NCBI GenBank assembly: GCA_963748405.1
Contig: CAVVIT010000006.1
Location: 744,001 to 808,000, forward strand
Length of the DNA stretch: 64,000 nucleotides
From: Fen-1273 sp963748405
GTDB taxonomy: Bacteria; Bacteroidota; Ignavibacteria; UBA10030; UBA6906
Direction of reading: 5' to 3'
Positions 17,446 to 26,221 of this stretch are shown here, one piece after another. Numbering within the stretch: the stretch's first letter is position 1; each line of letters starts with the position of its first letter. The notes under the pieces are model-generated. The model made no database searches. It saw only the letters and a list, made by a program, of their open reading frames with translations, and was not told the DNA's origin. The position numbers were made by a program, and so were the translations under genes.

Positions 17446-17542
17446 GGCATCTCCCTCGCGTTGTGATGGATGATTGAGGTGGGTGTGATCACTCTGTACA
17501 ACGAGCCCGGGGGGGCGAAGGTTCCCCCCGCGGCGGGGGGGG

Positions 17543-18304
17543 TCATTCGTAGCGGTCAAGCTTGAATTTTTCGCCGAGATACAGCTTCCGCGCCTCCGGG
17601 TCGTCGGCAAGGCTCCTGGAGGTCCCGGCCTTCAGGATCTGCCCCTCGAACAGGAGGTAGGCCCGGTCGGTGATTGACAGGGTCTCGTGAACGTTGTGAT
17701 CGGTCACCAGGACGCCGATCCCCCGCTGCTTGAGCGCCGCGACGATCCTCATGATCTCCTCCACCGCGATCGGGTCGATCCCGGCAAACGGCTCGTCGAG
17801 AAGTATGAACTTCGGGTCGGTGGCGAGCGCCCGGGCGATCTCCGTCCGCCGGCGCTCCCCCCCGGAGAGCATGTACCCCTTGCTCCGGGCCAGGTGGGCG
17901 ATGTTGAAATCCGCCATCAGGCTCCCGCACTTCGCGTTCCGTTCCGCGGCGGTCATGTCGAGCATCTGGAGGACCGCAAGGATATTCTCTTCGACCGACA
18001 TCTTGCGGAACACGGACGCCTCCTGCGGAAGGTAGCCGATCCCCATCCGCGCGCGCCGGTACATCGCGACGTTCGTGATCTCGGCGTCGTCCAGGTAGAC
18101 GGTCCCCTCGTTCGGCTTGATCATCCCCACGATCATGTAGAACGTCGTCGTCTTCCCCGCCCCGTTGGGACCGAGGAGGCCGACGACTTCACCCTGCGCC
18201 ACGTCGATGCTCACCCCCCGCACGACGGTCCGTTTCTTGTAGCGCTTGACAAGGTGTTCCGCGCGAAGTATCCGCCGCGTCTCCCGGCCTGCGTCGTTGG
18301 GCAT
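17543..18304 (-). CDS. lptB: LPS export ABC transporter ATP-binding protein LptB
   Basis: ATPase that powers extraction of lipopolysaccharide from the inner membrane with LptFG and LptC. The 253-residue protein has Walker A GPNGAGKTTT (45-54), the LptB-typical GYLPQEASVFRKMSVEENI, signature LSGGERRR and Walker B FILLDEPFAGIDP, then an H-loop in VTDHNVHETL. This pattern separates it from branched-chain amino-acid LivG/LivF proteins. It is last in kdsA-kdsC-X-kdsD-lptC-ostA-lptB; lptF and lptG are not in the window. Confidence 0.95.
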   Translation of the reverse strand: MPNDAGRETRRILRAEHLVKRYKKRTVVRGVSIDVAQGEVVGLLGPNGAGKTTTFYMIVGMIKPNEGTVYLDDAEITNVAMYRRARMGIGYLPQEASVFRKMSVEENILAVLQMLDMTAAERNAKCGSLMADFNIAHLARSKGYMLSGGERRRTEIARALATDPKFILLDEPFAGIDPIAVEEIMRIVAALKQRGIGVLVTDHNVHETLSITDRAYLLFEGQILKAGTSRSLADDPEARKLYLGEKFKLDRYE

Positions 18305-18322
18305 ACCTCTCCGTGTCCGTTG

Positions 18323-19552
18323 TTAGTTGGCGGGGCGTGACGGGCGGACCCGCCACGTGAATCCCGGCAGGGCATAGTCGTTCTCTTTTCCCCGGACCAT
18401 GTTTTCCGGGAAGTACTGCCCCTCCACCCCGCCGTACACCGTGATCGCTTCCGCCTTCCCGTGGGCGAACAGCATGACGATCCTGTCGCCGCTCGTCCTG
18501 TTGGCGCCGTTGGCGACCGTGTCGTCGTAGAGATGGTACAGGCTGAGCGCCCTCCCCTCGACGTCGGTCCGGCTCAGTCCCTCGTCGCCGAAGAGCATCC
18601 GGAGCCTGTCCCCCGCGATCTGGTCGAACCTGTCCGGGTGAAGCGAATCGCTCCGGGAGACGGCGAAGGCGCTCCCCATCACCAGGAGCCGCTCCAGCTT
18701 CCTCTTCTTCAGGTAGACGTTGATCGAGTCCCCCGACACCTGCGTCTCCCTGTACCAGATGACGGGCGCGCTCCTCAGGAGTATGCTGTCCCCGGCGGTG
18801 TAGAAACAGGCGTACCGGGACGAGGAGGCGAGATCGGACCGCACGAGCTCGACGCTGTCGCGCGCGATGAGCCGCCGGGTCGAATCGCGGTACGATTCCA
18901 GCACGACGCCCCGCACGTGCAGCGTGTCATAGCGCCCCTCCCCCAGCGAGTCGACCTGCTCGAGACGCGGGTGCACGGTCATCCTGCTTGTGAGGTGCTC
19001 CGCGTCGTGGTCGAGCCGGCCCCCGTAGATGGTCAGCCTGTCTGACGGGCTGCGGACGACGACGCGGCCGAGCGCGAGCGACCGGCGCGTGATGCGCCAG
19101 TACTGGAGCGAGTCCGCCGTGACGATGGAGGACGTGTCGACCACGACGACGTGCGTGTGGAAGAACGCGCGGCGCTCCGTGCCGAAATACTCCCCGTACG
19201 AGGCCGTCAGCCGGGTCGTCCCGTCGTCGAGGGCGACCCCGTCGAACCCTTCGGCGCGCCTCTCCGCCCGGTGGTAGATCCCCCGGGGCGCCCGGAACGT
19301 GAGGCTGTCGTCGGTCACCACCACGTTCCCCGTCAGGATGAACGTCCCCCGCGCGATGTACTCGAGAGCGCGGTCGCAGGTGATGCGCGTGCGCTCCTGC
19401 GTCAGGAGGACATGCCCGATGAGGTCGCGGACGTCTTCCCCATCGATCTGCTTCACGTGGAGCGTATCGGCGCTCACCTCCTGCGCCTCCGAGGCCGGCG
19501 AGGCGAGCGCAAGCGCGCCCAGCGCGAGAAGTATCCGCGTGCGCTCACTCAT
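18323..19552 (-). CDS. OstA-like / LptA-LptD N-terminal-type protein
   Basis: A 409-residue secreted protein (signal peptide ending SPASEAQ) made of beta-jellyroll repeats of the OstA/LptA kind, for example GHVLLTQERTRITCDRALEYIARGTFILTGNVVVTDDSLTFRAPRG and several SDSL-type strand ends. Such domains form the periplasmic bridge that carries LPS. There is no C-terminal barrel, so it is not a full LptD. It is about twice the length of E. coli LptA, so it may replace LptA or extend the bridge. Its start overlaps lptC by 8 nt and it precedes lptB by 18 nt. Confidence 0.75.
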   Translation of the reverse strand: MSERTRILLALGALALASPASEAQEVSADTLHVKQIDGEDVRDLIGHVLLTQERTRITCDRALEYIARGTFILTGNVVVTDDSLTFRAPRGIYHRAERRAEGFDGVALDDGTTRLTASYGEYFGTERRAFFHTHVVVVDTSSIVTADSLQYWRITRRSLALGRVVVRSPSDRLTIYGGRLDHDAEHLTSRMTVHPRLEQVDSLGEGRYDTLHVRGVVLESYRDSTRRLIARDSVELVRSDLASSSRYACFYTAGDSILLRSAPVIWYRETQVSGDSINVYLKKRKLERLLVMGSAFAVSRSDSLHPDRFDQIAGDRLRMLFGDEGLSRTDVEGRALSLYHLYDDTVANGANRTSGDRIVMLFAHGKAEAITVYGGVEGQYFPENMVRGKENDYALPGFTWRVRPSRPAN

Positions 19553-20069
19553 GCTTCAGCGCCTGTCCCGTGACCCTGAATATCCGGTAGTTCCTCAGGT
19601 CCTGGTCGCTGACGAACCCCTGCCCCATGATGTGCTCCGTGGCCGTGGTGATGTCGACGAAGGCATTCGTGCGGATCGTCCTGTCCGCGTTCATCCAGCA
19701 CAGGCTGTCGGTCTTCAGCGTCGATCCGCTGTCGGAGACCACGATGACGTGCTCGTACGCCGTGAAATCCTCCGTCGCGTCGTTCACCTTCCCCCGGCGG
19801 GCGGTCAGGAGCGACGTGTGGCGGCCTTCCCTGTCGAAGAAATCGACGTGCACGCTGTCGTCCAGGAGCGTGACCCTCTGGTTCTGGAAATCCGCGATGT
19901 GTCCCGCCCACAGGACGGCCTTCACCCGGGACGAATCGGTGAAATACACGGTGCTCCTCCAGCTCTCCTGCGAAGGAAGGCCCGAATCGGGGAGCGACTG
20001 CACGGTGGGATTCACTTTCTCGGCGCACCCGGCCAGCAGGATGAGCGCCGCAACGGAGAGACGGGTCAT
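19545..20069 (-). CDS. lptC: LPS export system protein LptC
   Basis: Membrane-anchored bridge protein between the LptB2FG extractor and the LptA-type periplasmic bridge. The 174-residue product starts MTRLSVAALILLAGCAEK, which reads as a lipoprotein signal with lipobox LAGC. Many FCB-group LptC proteins are anchored by lipid in this way rather than by a helix. The body has the OstA/LptC strand pattern (VKAVLWAGHIADF, VHVDFFDREGRHTSLLTARRG, LKTDSLCW). The ATG overlaps kdsD by 4 nt. Confidence 0.82.
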   Translation of the reverse strand: MTRLSVAALILLAGCAEKVNPTVQSLPDSGLPSQESWRSTVYFTDSSRVKAVLWAGHIADFQNQRVTLLDDSVHVDFFDREGRHTSLLTARRGKVNDATEDFTAYEHVIVVSDSGSTLKTDSLCWMNADRTIRTNAFVDITTATEHIMGQGFVSDQDLRNYRIFRVTGQALKHE

Positions 20070-21055
20070 CCCGCGTCGTCCCCCCCCAGCCCCGCCTTGA
20101 CGAGGTCGTGAAGATGGACGACCCCCACCGGCGCGCCCGCGCCGTCCACCACGATCATCTGCGTGATGTTGTACGATTCCATTTCCTGGAGGACGACGTA
20201 GGCCAGCGTCCCCCGTGCGACCGTCTTCGGGTTGCGCGTCATCGCGTCGGACGCACTGACCCTGGAGACGTCCACCGTCTTCTGCAGAAGGCGCCTCAGG
20301 TCCCCGTCCGTGATCACTCCTTCCAGCGCCCCCCCCGGACCCACGACGCACGTGCACCCGAGCCGCTTCGTCGTCATCTCCACGATCGCGTCGCGCAGGG
20401 GGACGTCGCCGGTGACGCAGGGAACGTCGCTGCCGCGCGTCATGAGCTCGTCGATCATCAGCAGGAGCCGCTTTCCCAGGGTCCCGCCCGGATGATACAG
20501 CGCAAAATCCTCCCGCGTGAACTGCCGCCGGTCCAGGAGCGCGATCGCGAGCGCGTCGCCGAGCGCCAGCGCCGCCGTCGTCGAGGAGGTCGGGGCCAGG
20601 TCGTGCGGGCAGGCCTCCTCGCGGACGGAGGCGTCGAGGGCGACCGTCGATTCGGCGGCCAGCGGGGAGGAGAGATTCCCGACGAGCGAAATCACCGGGA
20701 CGCCGATCCTCCGGAACATGGGGAGGAGCGTCGAGAGTTCGGACGTCGCGCCGCTCTTGGAGACGCAGATGACGACGTCCCCTCCCCGGACGATGCCGAG
20801 GTCCCCGTGCACCGCGTCCGTCGGATGGAGGAAGACCGAGGGGGTTCCGGTGGAGTTCATCGTCGCGACGATCTTCCGCGCGATGATCCCCGATTTGCCG
20901 ACGCCGGTCACGATCACGCGACCACGGCAGGAATGGACGATGTCGACCGCGCGCGCGAACTCCGGGCCGATCTTTCCCTCGAGCTCGGCGACGGCGCGCC
21001 CTTCGATGCGGACGACTTCGCGTCCCTTGGCGATTGCAGTTGCGTCTTGATCCAT
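20066..21055 (-). CDS. kdsD: D-arabinose 5-phosphate isomerase (KpsF/GutQ family)
   Basis: Converts ribulose 5-phosphate to arabinose 5-phosphate, the first committed step to Kdo. The 329-residue protein has an N-terminal SIS sugar-isomerase domain (about 35-170, with GVGKSGIIARKI and CVSKSGATSEL) and two CBS domains (about 205-325, with GVITDGDLRR). Length and order match KdsD exactly. ATG 21055 has GAGG upstream and shares one base with the stop codon of the gene before it. Confidence 0.95.
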   Translation of the reverse strand: MDQDATAIAKGREVVRIEGRAVAELEGKIGPEFARAVDIVHSCRGRVIVTGVGKSGIIARKIVATMNSTGTPSVFLHPTDAVHGDLGIVRGGDVVICVSKSGATSELSTLLPMFRRIGVPVISLVGNLSSPLAAESTVALDASVREEACPHDLAPTSSTTAALALGDALAIALLDRRQFTREDFALYHPGGTLGKRLLLMIDELMTRGSDVPCVTGDVPLRDAIVEMTTKRLGCTCVVGPGGALEGVITDGDLRRLLQKTVDVSRVSASDAMTRNPKTVARGTLAYVVLQEMESYNITQMIVVDGAGAPVGVVHLHDLVKAGLGGDDAG

Positions 21056-21789
21056 CAATGCCTCTTCGTAAAGAGTTGCCGTACCACGAGGGGGATGCGC
21101 CCGCGCCGGACCGCCGCAGGCGGCGCCTGCAGGACGGCGTGCCGCCCGAGCGCGTTGTACCCCGTGAACGCCGCAAGCAGGTCGCGGTCCGGGAACCCGT
21201 CCAGGCGTTCCCAGAGGAGCGACGGGCGGAGCGCGACGTGCGGATCGCGGACGGCCCGCCGGATCATCAGCTCGCCGTAGAAATTCGTGATCGGTATGAG
21301 CCGCACGGTCCCCCCGGTGCGTTCGTGGACCCAGATCCGCTTCTCCGCCGGGGCCAGCACCAGGGTCACGTTCGCGTCGACGGGGACCTCCCGGACTCCG
21401 GCCCCCGTGGCGGGAGAGGGCATCCCGGGAGACCAGAGGGAGTACGTCCAGCGCCGTGTTTCCTCCTCGCGGCCGGGGACCTCCTCCCCGCTCCCCGGAA
21501 CGATCTCGACGTTGATCAGGGCGTCGGCCTCCTCGCGGACGCTGACCGAAACATACCCGCGCGCCGTCTCGATCATGCCGTACGCGATCACGGGGGAAAA
21601 CGGCGCGTCGGGATCGGCCTGCCGGCCCGGGAGCCCGAGGATCAGGTCCCCCCTGCCGCGCCGCCCCTGGCCGATCACCGCCATGGAGAGGATCCGGTCC
21701 CTGAGGGCCCGGTAGGCGGGACGGTCCGCGGGAAGAACGGACCCGATGAGATCGATTTCCCTGGCGCTGAGCGGACGCGGAGTGTCCAG
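21055..21789 (-). CDS. Unknown protein inside the Kdo/Lpt operon
   Basis: About 244 residues with no match I recognise. It starts with a helical part (LSAREIDLIGSVLPADRPAY), has GQGRRGRGDLILGLPGRQ, then beta-rich segments (ARGYVSVSVREEADALINVEIVPG) and a C-terminal part with FPDRDLLAAFTGYNALGRHAV. There is no clear signal peptide or membrane segment. No ATG, GTG or TTG lies near the expected start. I use CTG 21789, 15 nt past the kdsC stop; ATG 21684 would remove a plausible N-terminus. It overlaps kdsD by one base and is packed between kdsC and kdsD, so a role in Kdo or LPS supply is likely by context only. Confidence 0.55.
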   Translation of the reverse strand: MDTPRPLSAREIDLIGSVLPADRPAYRALRDRILSMAVIGQGRRGRGDLILGLPGRQADPDAPFSPVIAYGMIETARGYVSVSVREEADALINVEIVPGSGEEVPGREEETRRWTYSLWSPGMPSPATGAGVREVPVDANVTLVLAPAEKRIWVHERTGGTVRLIPITNFYGELMIRRAVRDPHVALRPSLLWERLDGFPDRDLLAAFTGYNALGRHAVLQAPPAAVRRGRIPLVVRQLFTKRH

Positions 21790-21803
21790 GGGATCAGTGT
21801 CTC

Positions 21804-22310
21804 TTATGTGCCGCGCCTTTCGAGTATGAAATCGATGAAGTCGCGCACGGCGCCCTCTCCCCCGGCCGAGCGCGTGACGTAGTGCACGTTGTTCCTGACC
21901 TCCCGGAGCGCGTTGGGGGGAGCGGCGGAGAGCCCGACGGTCCGCAGGAGGGGGATGTCGAAGAGGTCGTCGCCGATGTACGCAAATTCCTCGTCGCCGA
22001 ATCCGCGGCGGCGCTGGATCTCCCTCATCGCCGCGACCTTGTCGTCGGCCCCCTGCATCACGTCGTCGATCCTCAGGACCCGGGCGCGGGCATCGACGAT
22101 CGGGGTCGACCGCCCGCTGATGATGCCGAACACGAGACCGGAGTCCCTTCCCCGCTGTATGCCGTACCCGTCGTGTGCGTGAAACCGCTTCAGCTCGTGA
22201 CCTTCCGCCGTGTAGTAGAGGCCGCCGTCGGTCAGGACCCCGTCCACGTCGAGAAGGACCATCCGTATGCGCCGCGCACGGGCGGCGAGCGACGTTTTCC
22301 GTCCCGCCAT
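21804..22310 (-). CDS. kdsC: 3-deoxy-D-manno-octulosonate 8-phosphate phosphatase
   Basis: Removes phosphate from Kdo-8-phosphate. The 168-residue HAD-family enzyme has the catalytic LLDVDGVLTDGGLYY (19-33), FHAHDGYG, GIISGRST, and the magnesium loop YIGDDLFDIPLL followed by GLSAAPPNALREV. The size is that of bacterial KdsC, which works as a tetramer without a cap domain. Its ATG shares one base with the kdsA stop codon. Confidence 0.94.
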   Translation of the reverse strand: MAGRKTSLAARARRIRMVLLDVDGVLTDGGLYYTAEGHELKRFHAHDGYGIQRGRDSGLVFGIISGRSTPIVDARARVLRIDDVMQGADDKVAAMREIQRRRGFGDEEFAYIGDDLFDIPLLRTVGLSAAPPNALREVRNNVHYVTRSAGGEGAVRDFIDFILERRGT

Positions 22311-23125
22311 CAGGCCTCCCTCCCGGCAGCGCGCGCCACCGCAAGGCACTCGCCGACGAGTGCGTCGAGCCTGTCCAGGGCGAGCTGGCTGGCGGCGTCG
22401 CTCAGGGCGCGGGGCGGATCGGGATGGACTTCGACGAACAGCCCGTCGCACCCGGCCGCCGCCGCCGCACGCGCAAGCGGGAAGATGAACTCCGGCTCCC
22501 CGGCACTCTCGCCCCGGCCCCCTCCGGGAAGCTGCACGGAATGGGTGGCATCGAAGACCACCGGGTACCCGGTCTTCCGCATGATGACGAGCGAGCGCAT
22601 GTCGACGACGAGATTGTGATAGCCGAACGTCGTCCCCCTCTCCGTCAGGAGGATCCCGGTGTTCCCCGTCGCGGCGACTTTCGCAGCCGCAAACGCCATG
22701 TCCTCCGGCGCCAGGAACTGTCCCTTCTTGATGTTGACGATTCTCCCGGTCCTCCCCGCGGCCTGGAGCAGCGCGGTCTGCCTGCAGAGGAACGCCGGTA
22801 TCTGGAGGACGTCGGCCGCCTCGGCCGCGGCGGGAGCCTCGGATTCCGTGTGAATGTCGGTGACGATCGGGAGGTCGAACTCCCTGCGGACGTCCCCGAG
22901 TATCCTCAGCGCCTCGTCCATCCCGATCCCGGTGAACGACTCTCCGCTCGTCCGGTTGGCCTTTGCGTACGACGATTTGAAGACCGCGCCGATGCCGTGC
23001 TTTCGGGCGACGTCGCGGACGACGGCCGCCGTGCGGAAGACGAGATCCCGGTTTTCCACGACACACGGGCCGGCAAACAGCACGAGGGGATGCCCCCCGC
23101 CGATCGGAATGGTGCGTATGTTCAT
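22310..23125 (-). CDS. kdsA: 3-deoxy-8-phosphooctulonate synthase
   Basis: Condenses arabinose 5-phosphate with phosphoenolpyruvate to Kdo-8-phosphate. The 271-residue protein has LFAGPCVVENRDL, KSSYAKANRTS, LPIVTDIHTESEA, VLQIPAFLCRQTALL, NIKKGQFLAPEDM, FDATHSVQLPGG and FVEVHPDPPRALSD. The Cys in AGPCVVE is the metal ligand of metal-dependent KdsA enzymes. ATG 23125 lies about 20 nt after the predicted transcription start at 23145 and has no strong ribosome site. It is the first gene of the Kdo/Lpt operon. Confidence 0.95.
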   Translation of the reverse strand: MNIRTIPIGGGHPLVLFAGPCVVENRDLVFRTAAVVRDVARKHGIGAVFKSSYAKANRTSGESFTGIGMDEALRILGDVRREFDLPIVTDIHTESEAPAAAEAADVLQIPAFLCRQTALLQAAGRTGRIVNIKKGQFLAPEDMAFAAAKVAATGNTGILLTERGTTFGYHNLVVDMRSLVIMRKTGYPVVFDATHSVQLPGGGRGESAGEPEFIFPLARAAAAAGCDGLFVEVHPDPPRALSDAASQLALDRLDALVGECLAVARAAGREA

Positions 23126-23151
23126 GTCATTGGATGCGTCATGGCCGGAGG

Positions 23152-23180
23152 AAATTACGAAAAAAGGGGACGACAATCAA
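23152..23180 (-). promoter_or_regulatory. Promoter of the kdsA-lptB operon (TTGATT-N17-TAATTT)
   Basis: Minus-strand -35 TTGATT (23175-23180), 17-nt spacer, -10 TAATTT (23152-23157). The start is expected near 23145, giving a 20-nt leader before kdsA. It is divergent from the ispE promoter 12 nt away. Confidence 0.55.
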
Positions 23181-23191
23181 AAGAGCGCTCT

Positions 23192-23220
23192 TTGCTTTCC
23201 CGCTCCTTCCGGCGTATATT
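23192..23220 (+). promoter_or_regulatory. Promoter of ispE (TTGCTT-N17-TATATT)
   Basis: Plus-strand -35 TTGCTT (23192-23197), 17-nt spacer, -10 TATATT (23215-23220). The expected start near 23227 is practically at the ispE ATG (23229), so the message would be leaderless; no ribosome site precedes the ATG. Confidence 0.5.
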
Positions 23221-23228
23221 TCATGATT

Positions 23229-24092
23229 ATGGATTCCCCTCCACCCCAGGTTCGCACGAGAGCCTACGCCAAGATCAACATCGGGCTCAGCGTAACGGCG
23301 AAACGCCCCGACGGGTTCCACGACATATGCACGGTGTTCCACAGGATCGACCTCTTCGACGACCTCACGCTGAGCGCCGCCGACGCGATCACCGTTCACG
23401 CGACGGACCCGGGGGTTCCTTCCGGCGAGGGGAACATCGCCCACGCGGCCGCACGGCTCCTTGCCCGGGAGCTCGGCGCCGGGACGGGAGTGCGCATAGA
23501 CATCACGAAACGCATCCCCTCCGGCGCGGGTCTCGGCGGGGGAAGCGCCGACGCGGCGGCCGTGCTTTCCGTTCTTCCGGGATTCTGGGGGAAACCGCTC
23601 GCCGCGGAGGATCTCCGGCGCCTGGCCCTCACGCTGGGATCGGACGTCCCCTTTTTCCTCGGCAGCGAAAGCGCGCTCGGAACGGGGCGGGGGGAGATCC
23701 TCGGGTACTTCCCGCTCGACGTTCCGTACGCGATACTGCTTGGGGCGCCTCCGGTCAGCGTGCCGACCGCCTGGGCGTACGCGCGGATCGTCCCCCGCGG
23801 GGAAGGGCCCGGGGATCTCCGCGCCCTCGTCCTGGAGGGCATGTCCGACCCCGCGCGGCTTCGCGGGGAGGTCGTCAACGACTTCGAGGGACCCGTGTTC
23901 GCGGCTCACCCGGGGATCGCCGCCCTGAAAGAGTCCATGACGGCGCACGGCGCGCTCTATGCTTCGATGTCCGGGAGCGGATCATCGGTGTACGGATTCT
24001 TTCCCGACGCCGGTGCCGCCGGGGAAGCCGCGCGCGCGCTCCGGACGCAGGACGTCAGGACGTTCATCACACCTCCACATTTCCGGTTATAG
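23229..24092 (+). CDS. ispE: 4-diphosphocytidyl-2-C-methyl-D-erythritol kinase
   Basis: Phosphorylates CDP-methylerythritol in the non-mevalonate isoprenoid route. The 287-residue GHMP kinase has RAYAKINIGLSV near the start, the ATP loop IPSGAGLGGGSADAAAVL, LGSDVPFFL and the C-terminal ASMSGSGSSVYGFF. Two ATGs are possible (23223 and 23229). I take 23229 because the predicted transcript starts just before it. The next gene begins within a few bases, so the receptor gene downstream is probably co-transcribed. Confidence 0.93.
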   Translation: MDSPPPQVRTRAYAKINIGLSVTAKRPDGFHDICTVFHRIDLFDDLTLSAADAITVHATDPGVPSGEGNIAHAAARLLARELGAGTGVRIDITKRIPSGAGLGGGSADAAAVLSVLPGFWGKPLAAEDLRRLALTLGSDVPFFLGSESALGTGRGEILGYFPLDVPYAILLGAPPVSVPTAWAYARIVPRGEGPGDLRALVLEGMSDPARLRGEVVNDFEGPVFAAHPGIAALKESMTAHGALYASMSGSGSSVYGFFPDAGAAGEAARALRTQDVRTFITPPHFRL

Positions 24093-24094
24093 CG

Positions 24095-26209
24095 TTGGCA
24101 CGTCCCCATGCAAGGGCGCGCGTTCACCTGGCGCTCGTCGCCGGCATCCTCTGCGCGTTGATCGCCCCGCCGCAGGCGTCGTCCCAGGCGGTCTCCGACT
24201 CCCTGCGCAGGCACAGGGCCGGGGGTCCTTCCGCCCCTGCAGTGTCCGACACGGCGCGGACGCGCCGGGGGGCCCTCGCCGTCTCGCCCGCGGACACCTC
24301 CGCACGCCGGGGCGCCGACACCAGTGCGGCATTCGACACGCTCGGCAGGATGAGCACCCCCACGCTTGTCGGGACGCTCGACCGGTTCGCGGATTCCTCC
24401 GCGTACAGAACGAGCGGCGACCTGCACTGGATGGATTACCGTTACCTGGGAGGAATACTCGAGGCGTTCCCCGGCGCGTTCATCCGCGACCAGGGAAGCG
24501 AGGGACAGTACAGCCAGCCCACGTTCGACGGCGTCGACTGGAGGGGGATCTCGTTTACCTCCAACGGCAGGGCATTGAACGATCCCGCGACCGGGATATT
24601 CAACATGTACCACTTCACCCCCGAATACGCGGACCGGATCGAGGTCGTCACCGGGGTCCGGGCGTTCCTGTACGGCCTGAACAGCACGGGGGGGGCGGTC
24701 AACCTCGTGACGAAGAACTACAACAGCAACAAACCCTTCACGAAATTCAACTACTCCGAGGGGGCCTACGGGTTTTCCAACGTCGACGGGACGTTCAGCC
24801 AGAACATCTCGCGCAGGACGAATGTCACGCTCGGGTTCCAGCACCAGACCACCGACGGGAGATTCATCGGTGAGGCCGACGACGCCTGGAACTCGAGGGA
24901 GAAGATCCGGTACAACGTCTCGCACGACATCAATCTCATCCTCTCACACTATCACACCTCGGCCGAGACGCAGATGAACGGGGGAGTGAACCTCCCGGCC
25001 AGCACCGCCGCCGGCGCGGGGACGCCGTTCGACAATTCCGCCGCCGTCATGGTGCAGGACAGCACGTACGAGAAGCTGACCGCGAACGACGTCGACCTCT
25101 CCCTCGTCGGGACGTTTCTCGGCGACACGTCCGACGTCACGGACCTGACGCTCTATTACTCCGACGCGAAAAGGGAATTTCGCGAGCGCGAAGACCCCTA
25201 CCACATATTCCCCCCCGGCGTGGCCTCGGACCATGTCTCGTCCTGGATGGGCGTGAGGGCGTCCCAGGACTTCGCAACGGCGTTCCAGCATTTCAGCGCG
25301 GGGGGAAACGTGGAGCTCCGCCAGATCGAGGGGAGCCCGAATCTCGGGCGCCGCCGGAACGTGATCGGCGCCGTCTGGGCAAAAGAGGAACTCGACCCGG
25401 ACGGTCCCGCTGCCGTCGCCCTGTACGGACGGCTCGACGAGTACCTCCGGAAGGAATACACCGGTTTCGGCGCGGACGTGAAGATTTCGCTGGGATCATC
25501 CCTGACGCTGTTCGGGGGGGCGAGCATGTCGTACCGGGTGCCGGATTACCAGGAACTGTACTGGAGCGATTCGACGGTCGTCCGGACATCGCCCGTCGTC
25601 GCGGAGCACCATTACGTCGCGGAGGCGGGGATCGCCGTTTCGACCCCGCACGGGGGAACGATCCGGCTGGCGCTCACACACCGGACGGTCAACGACCCGA
25701 TCACGTACGGCGCGTACACGGACTCCGCCTCGCCGTTCCCCGGGGCATCGATCGGCAACGGACCAGCGCTCCACACGACCGGCGTGAGCGCGCATATCGA
25801 CGTCCCCGTTTTCTGGATCACGATCGAGGGGAACGTCCAGTACCTGCTCCAGAAATCCGGCGGCTCGACGCTCCAGGCGTTCCCGAAGTTCTCCGGGAGC
25901 GGCGGGCTGTTCTACAGGAAAAAACTCGTGAACGACAAACTGGAACTGAAGGCCGGCTTCCGCGGAAGGTTCGCGACGCCGTACGCGGGGGTCGTGTTCA
26001 ATCCGGAGATGGCCGCGTACGTGACGAACGCGGGGCCGCCGCTCGGAACCAGCGCCAGCGGCGATTTCGTTCTCATCGGGCACATCGGCGACGCGTACAT
26101 CCATTTCATCTGGGAGAACCTGGCCAATATCCGGTATTACGGCACGCCGTACTATCCCGGAGGGGAGCGCGCGATCAGGTTCGGCATTTCCTGGGAGTTT
26201 CTGAACTGA
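24095..26209 (+). CDS. TonB-dependent receptor / outer-membrane plug-and-barrel protein
   Basis: About 704 residues with a signal peptide (ALVAGILCALIAPPQASSQA) and a Ser/Thr/Ala/Arg-rich stretch (about 33-85). A plug domain follows (GGILEAFPGAFIRDQGSEGQ, FNMYHFTPEYADRIEVVTG, FLYGLNSTGGAVNLVTK). The rest is barrel-like strands ending in FGISWEFLN. The plug signature is good, but I see no TonB box or carboxypeptidase-like N-terminal domain, and the ligand is unknown. It could be a divergent receptor that works without TonB. The start is TTG 24095, two bases after the ispE stop codon, with no ribosome site; coupling to ispE is likely. It probably belongs to the outer membrane. Confidence 0.75.
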   Translation: MARPHARARVHLALVAGILCALIAPPQASSQAVSDSLRRHRAGGPSAPAVSDTARTRRGALAVSPADTSARRGADTSAAFDTLGRMSTPTLVGTLDRFADSSAYRTSGDLHWMDYRYLGGILEAFPGAFIRDQGSEGQYSQPTFDGVDWRGISFTSNGRALNDPATGIFNMYHFTPEYADRIEVVTGVRAFLYGLNSTGGAVNLVTKNYNSNKPFTKFNYSEGAYGFSNVDGTFSQNISRRTNVTLGFQHQTTDGRFIGEADDAWNSREKIRYNVSHDINLILSHYHTSAETQMNGGVNLPASTAAGAGTPFDNSAAVMVQDSTYEKLTANDVDLSLVGTFLGDTSDVTDLTLYYSDAKREFREREDPYHIFPPGVASDHVSSWMGVRASQDFATAFQHFSAGGNVELRQIEGSPNLGRRRNVIGAVWAKEELDPDGPAAVALYGRLDEYLRKEYTGFGADVKISLGSSLTLFGGASMSYRVPDYQELYWSDSTVVRTSPVVAEHHYVAEAGIAVSTPHGGTIRLALTHRTVNDPITYGAYTDSASPFPGASIGNGPALHTTGVSAHIDVPVFWITIEGNVQYLLQKSGGSTLQAFPKFSGSGGLFYRKKLVNDKLELKAGFRGRFATPYAGVVFNPEMAAYVTNAGPPLGTSASGDFVLIGHIGDAYIHFIWENLANIRYYGTPYYPGGERAIRFGISWEFLN

Positions 26210-26221
26210 GGACAGTCGAAC

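Noticed and set aside
17446..17542. Terminator between lptB and the small secreted protein
   Set aside because: G- and C-rich inverted repeats exist, but no U tract follows them.
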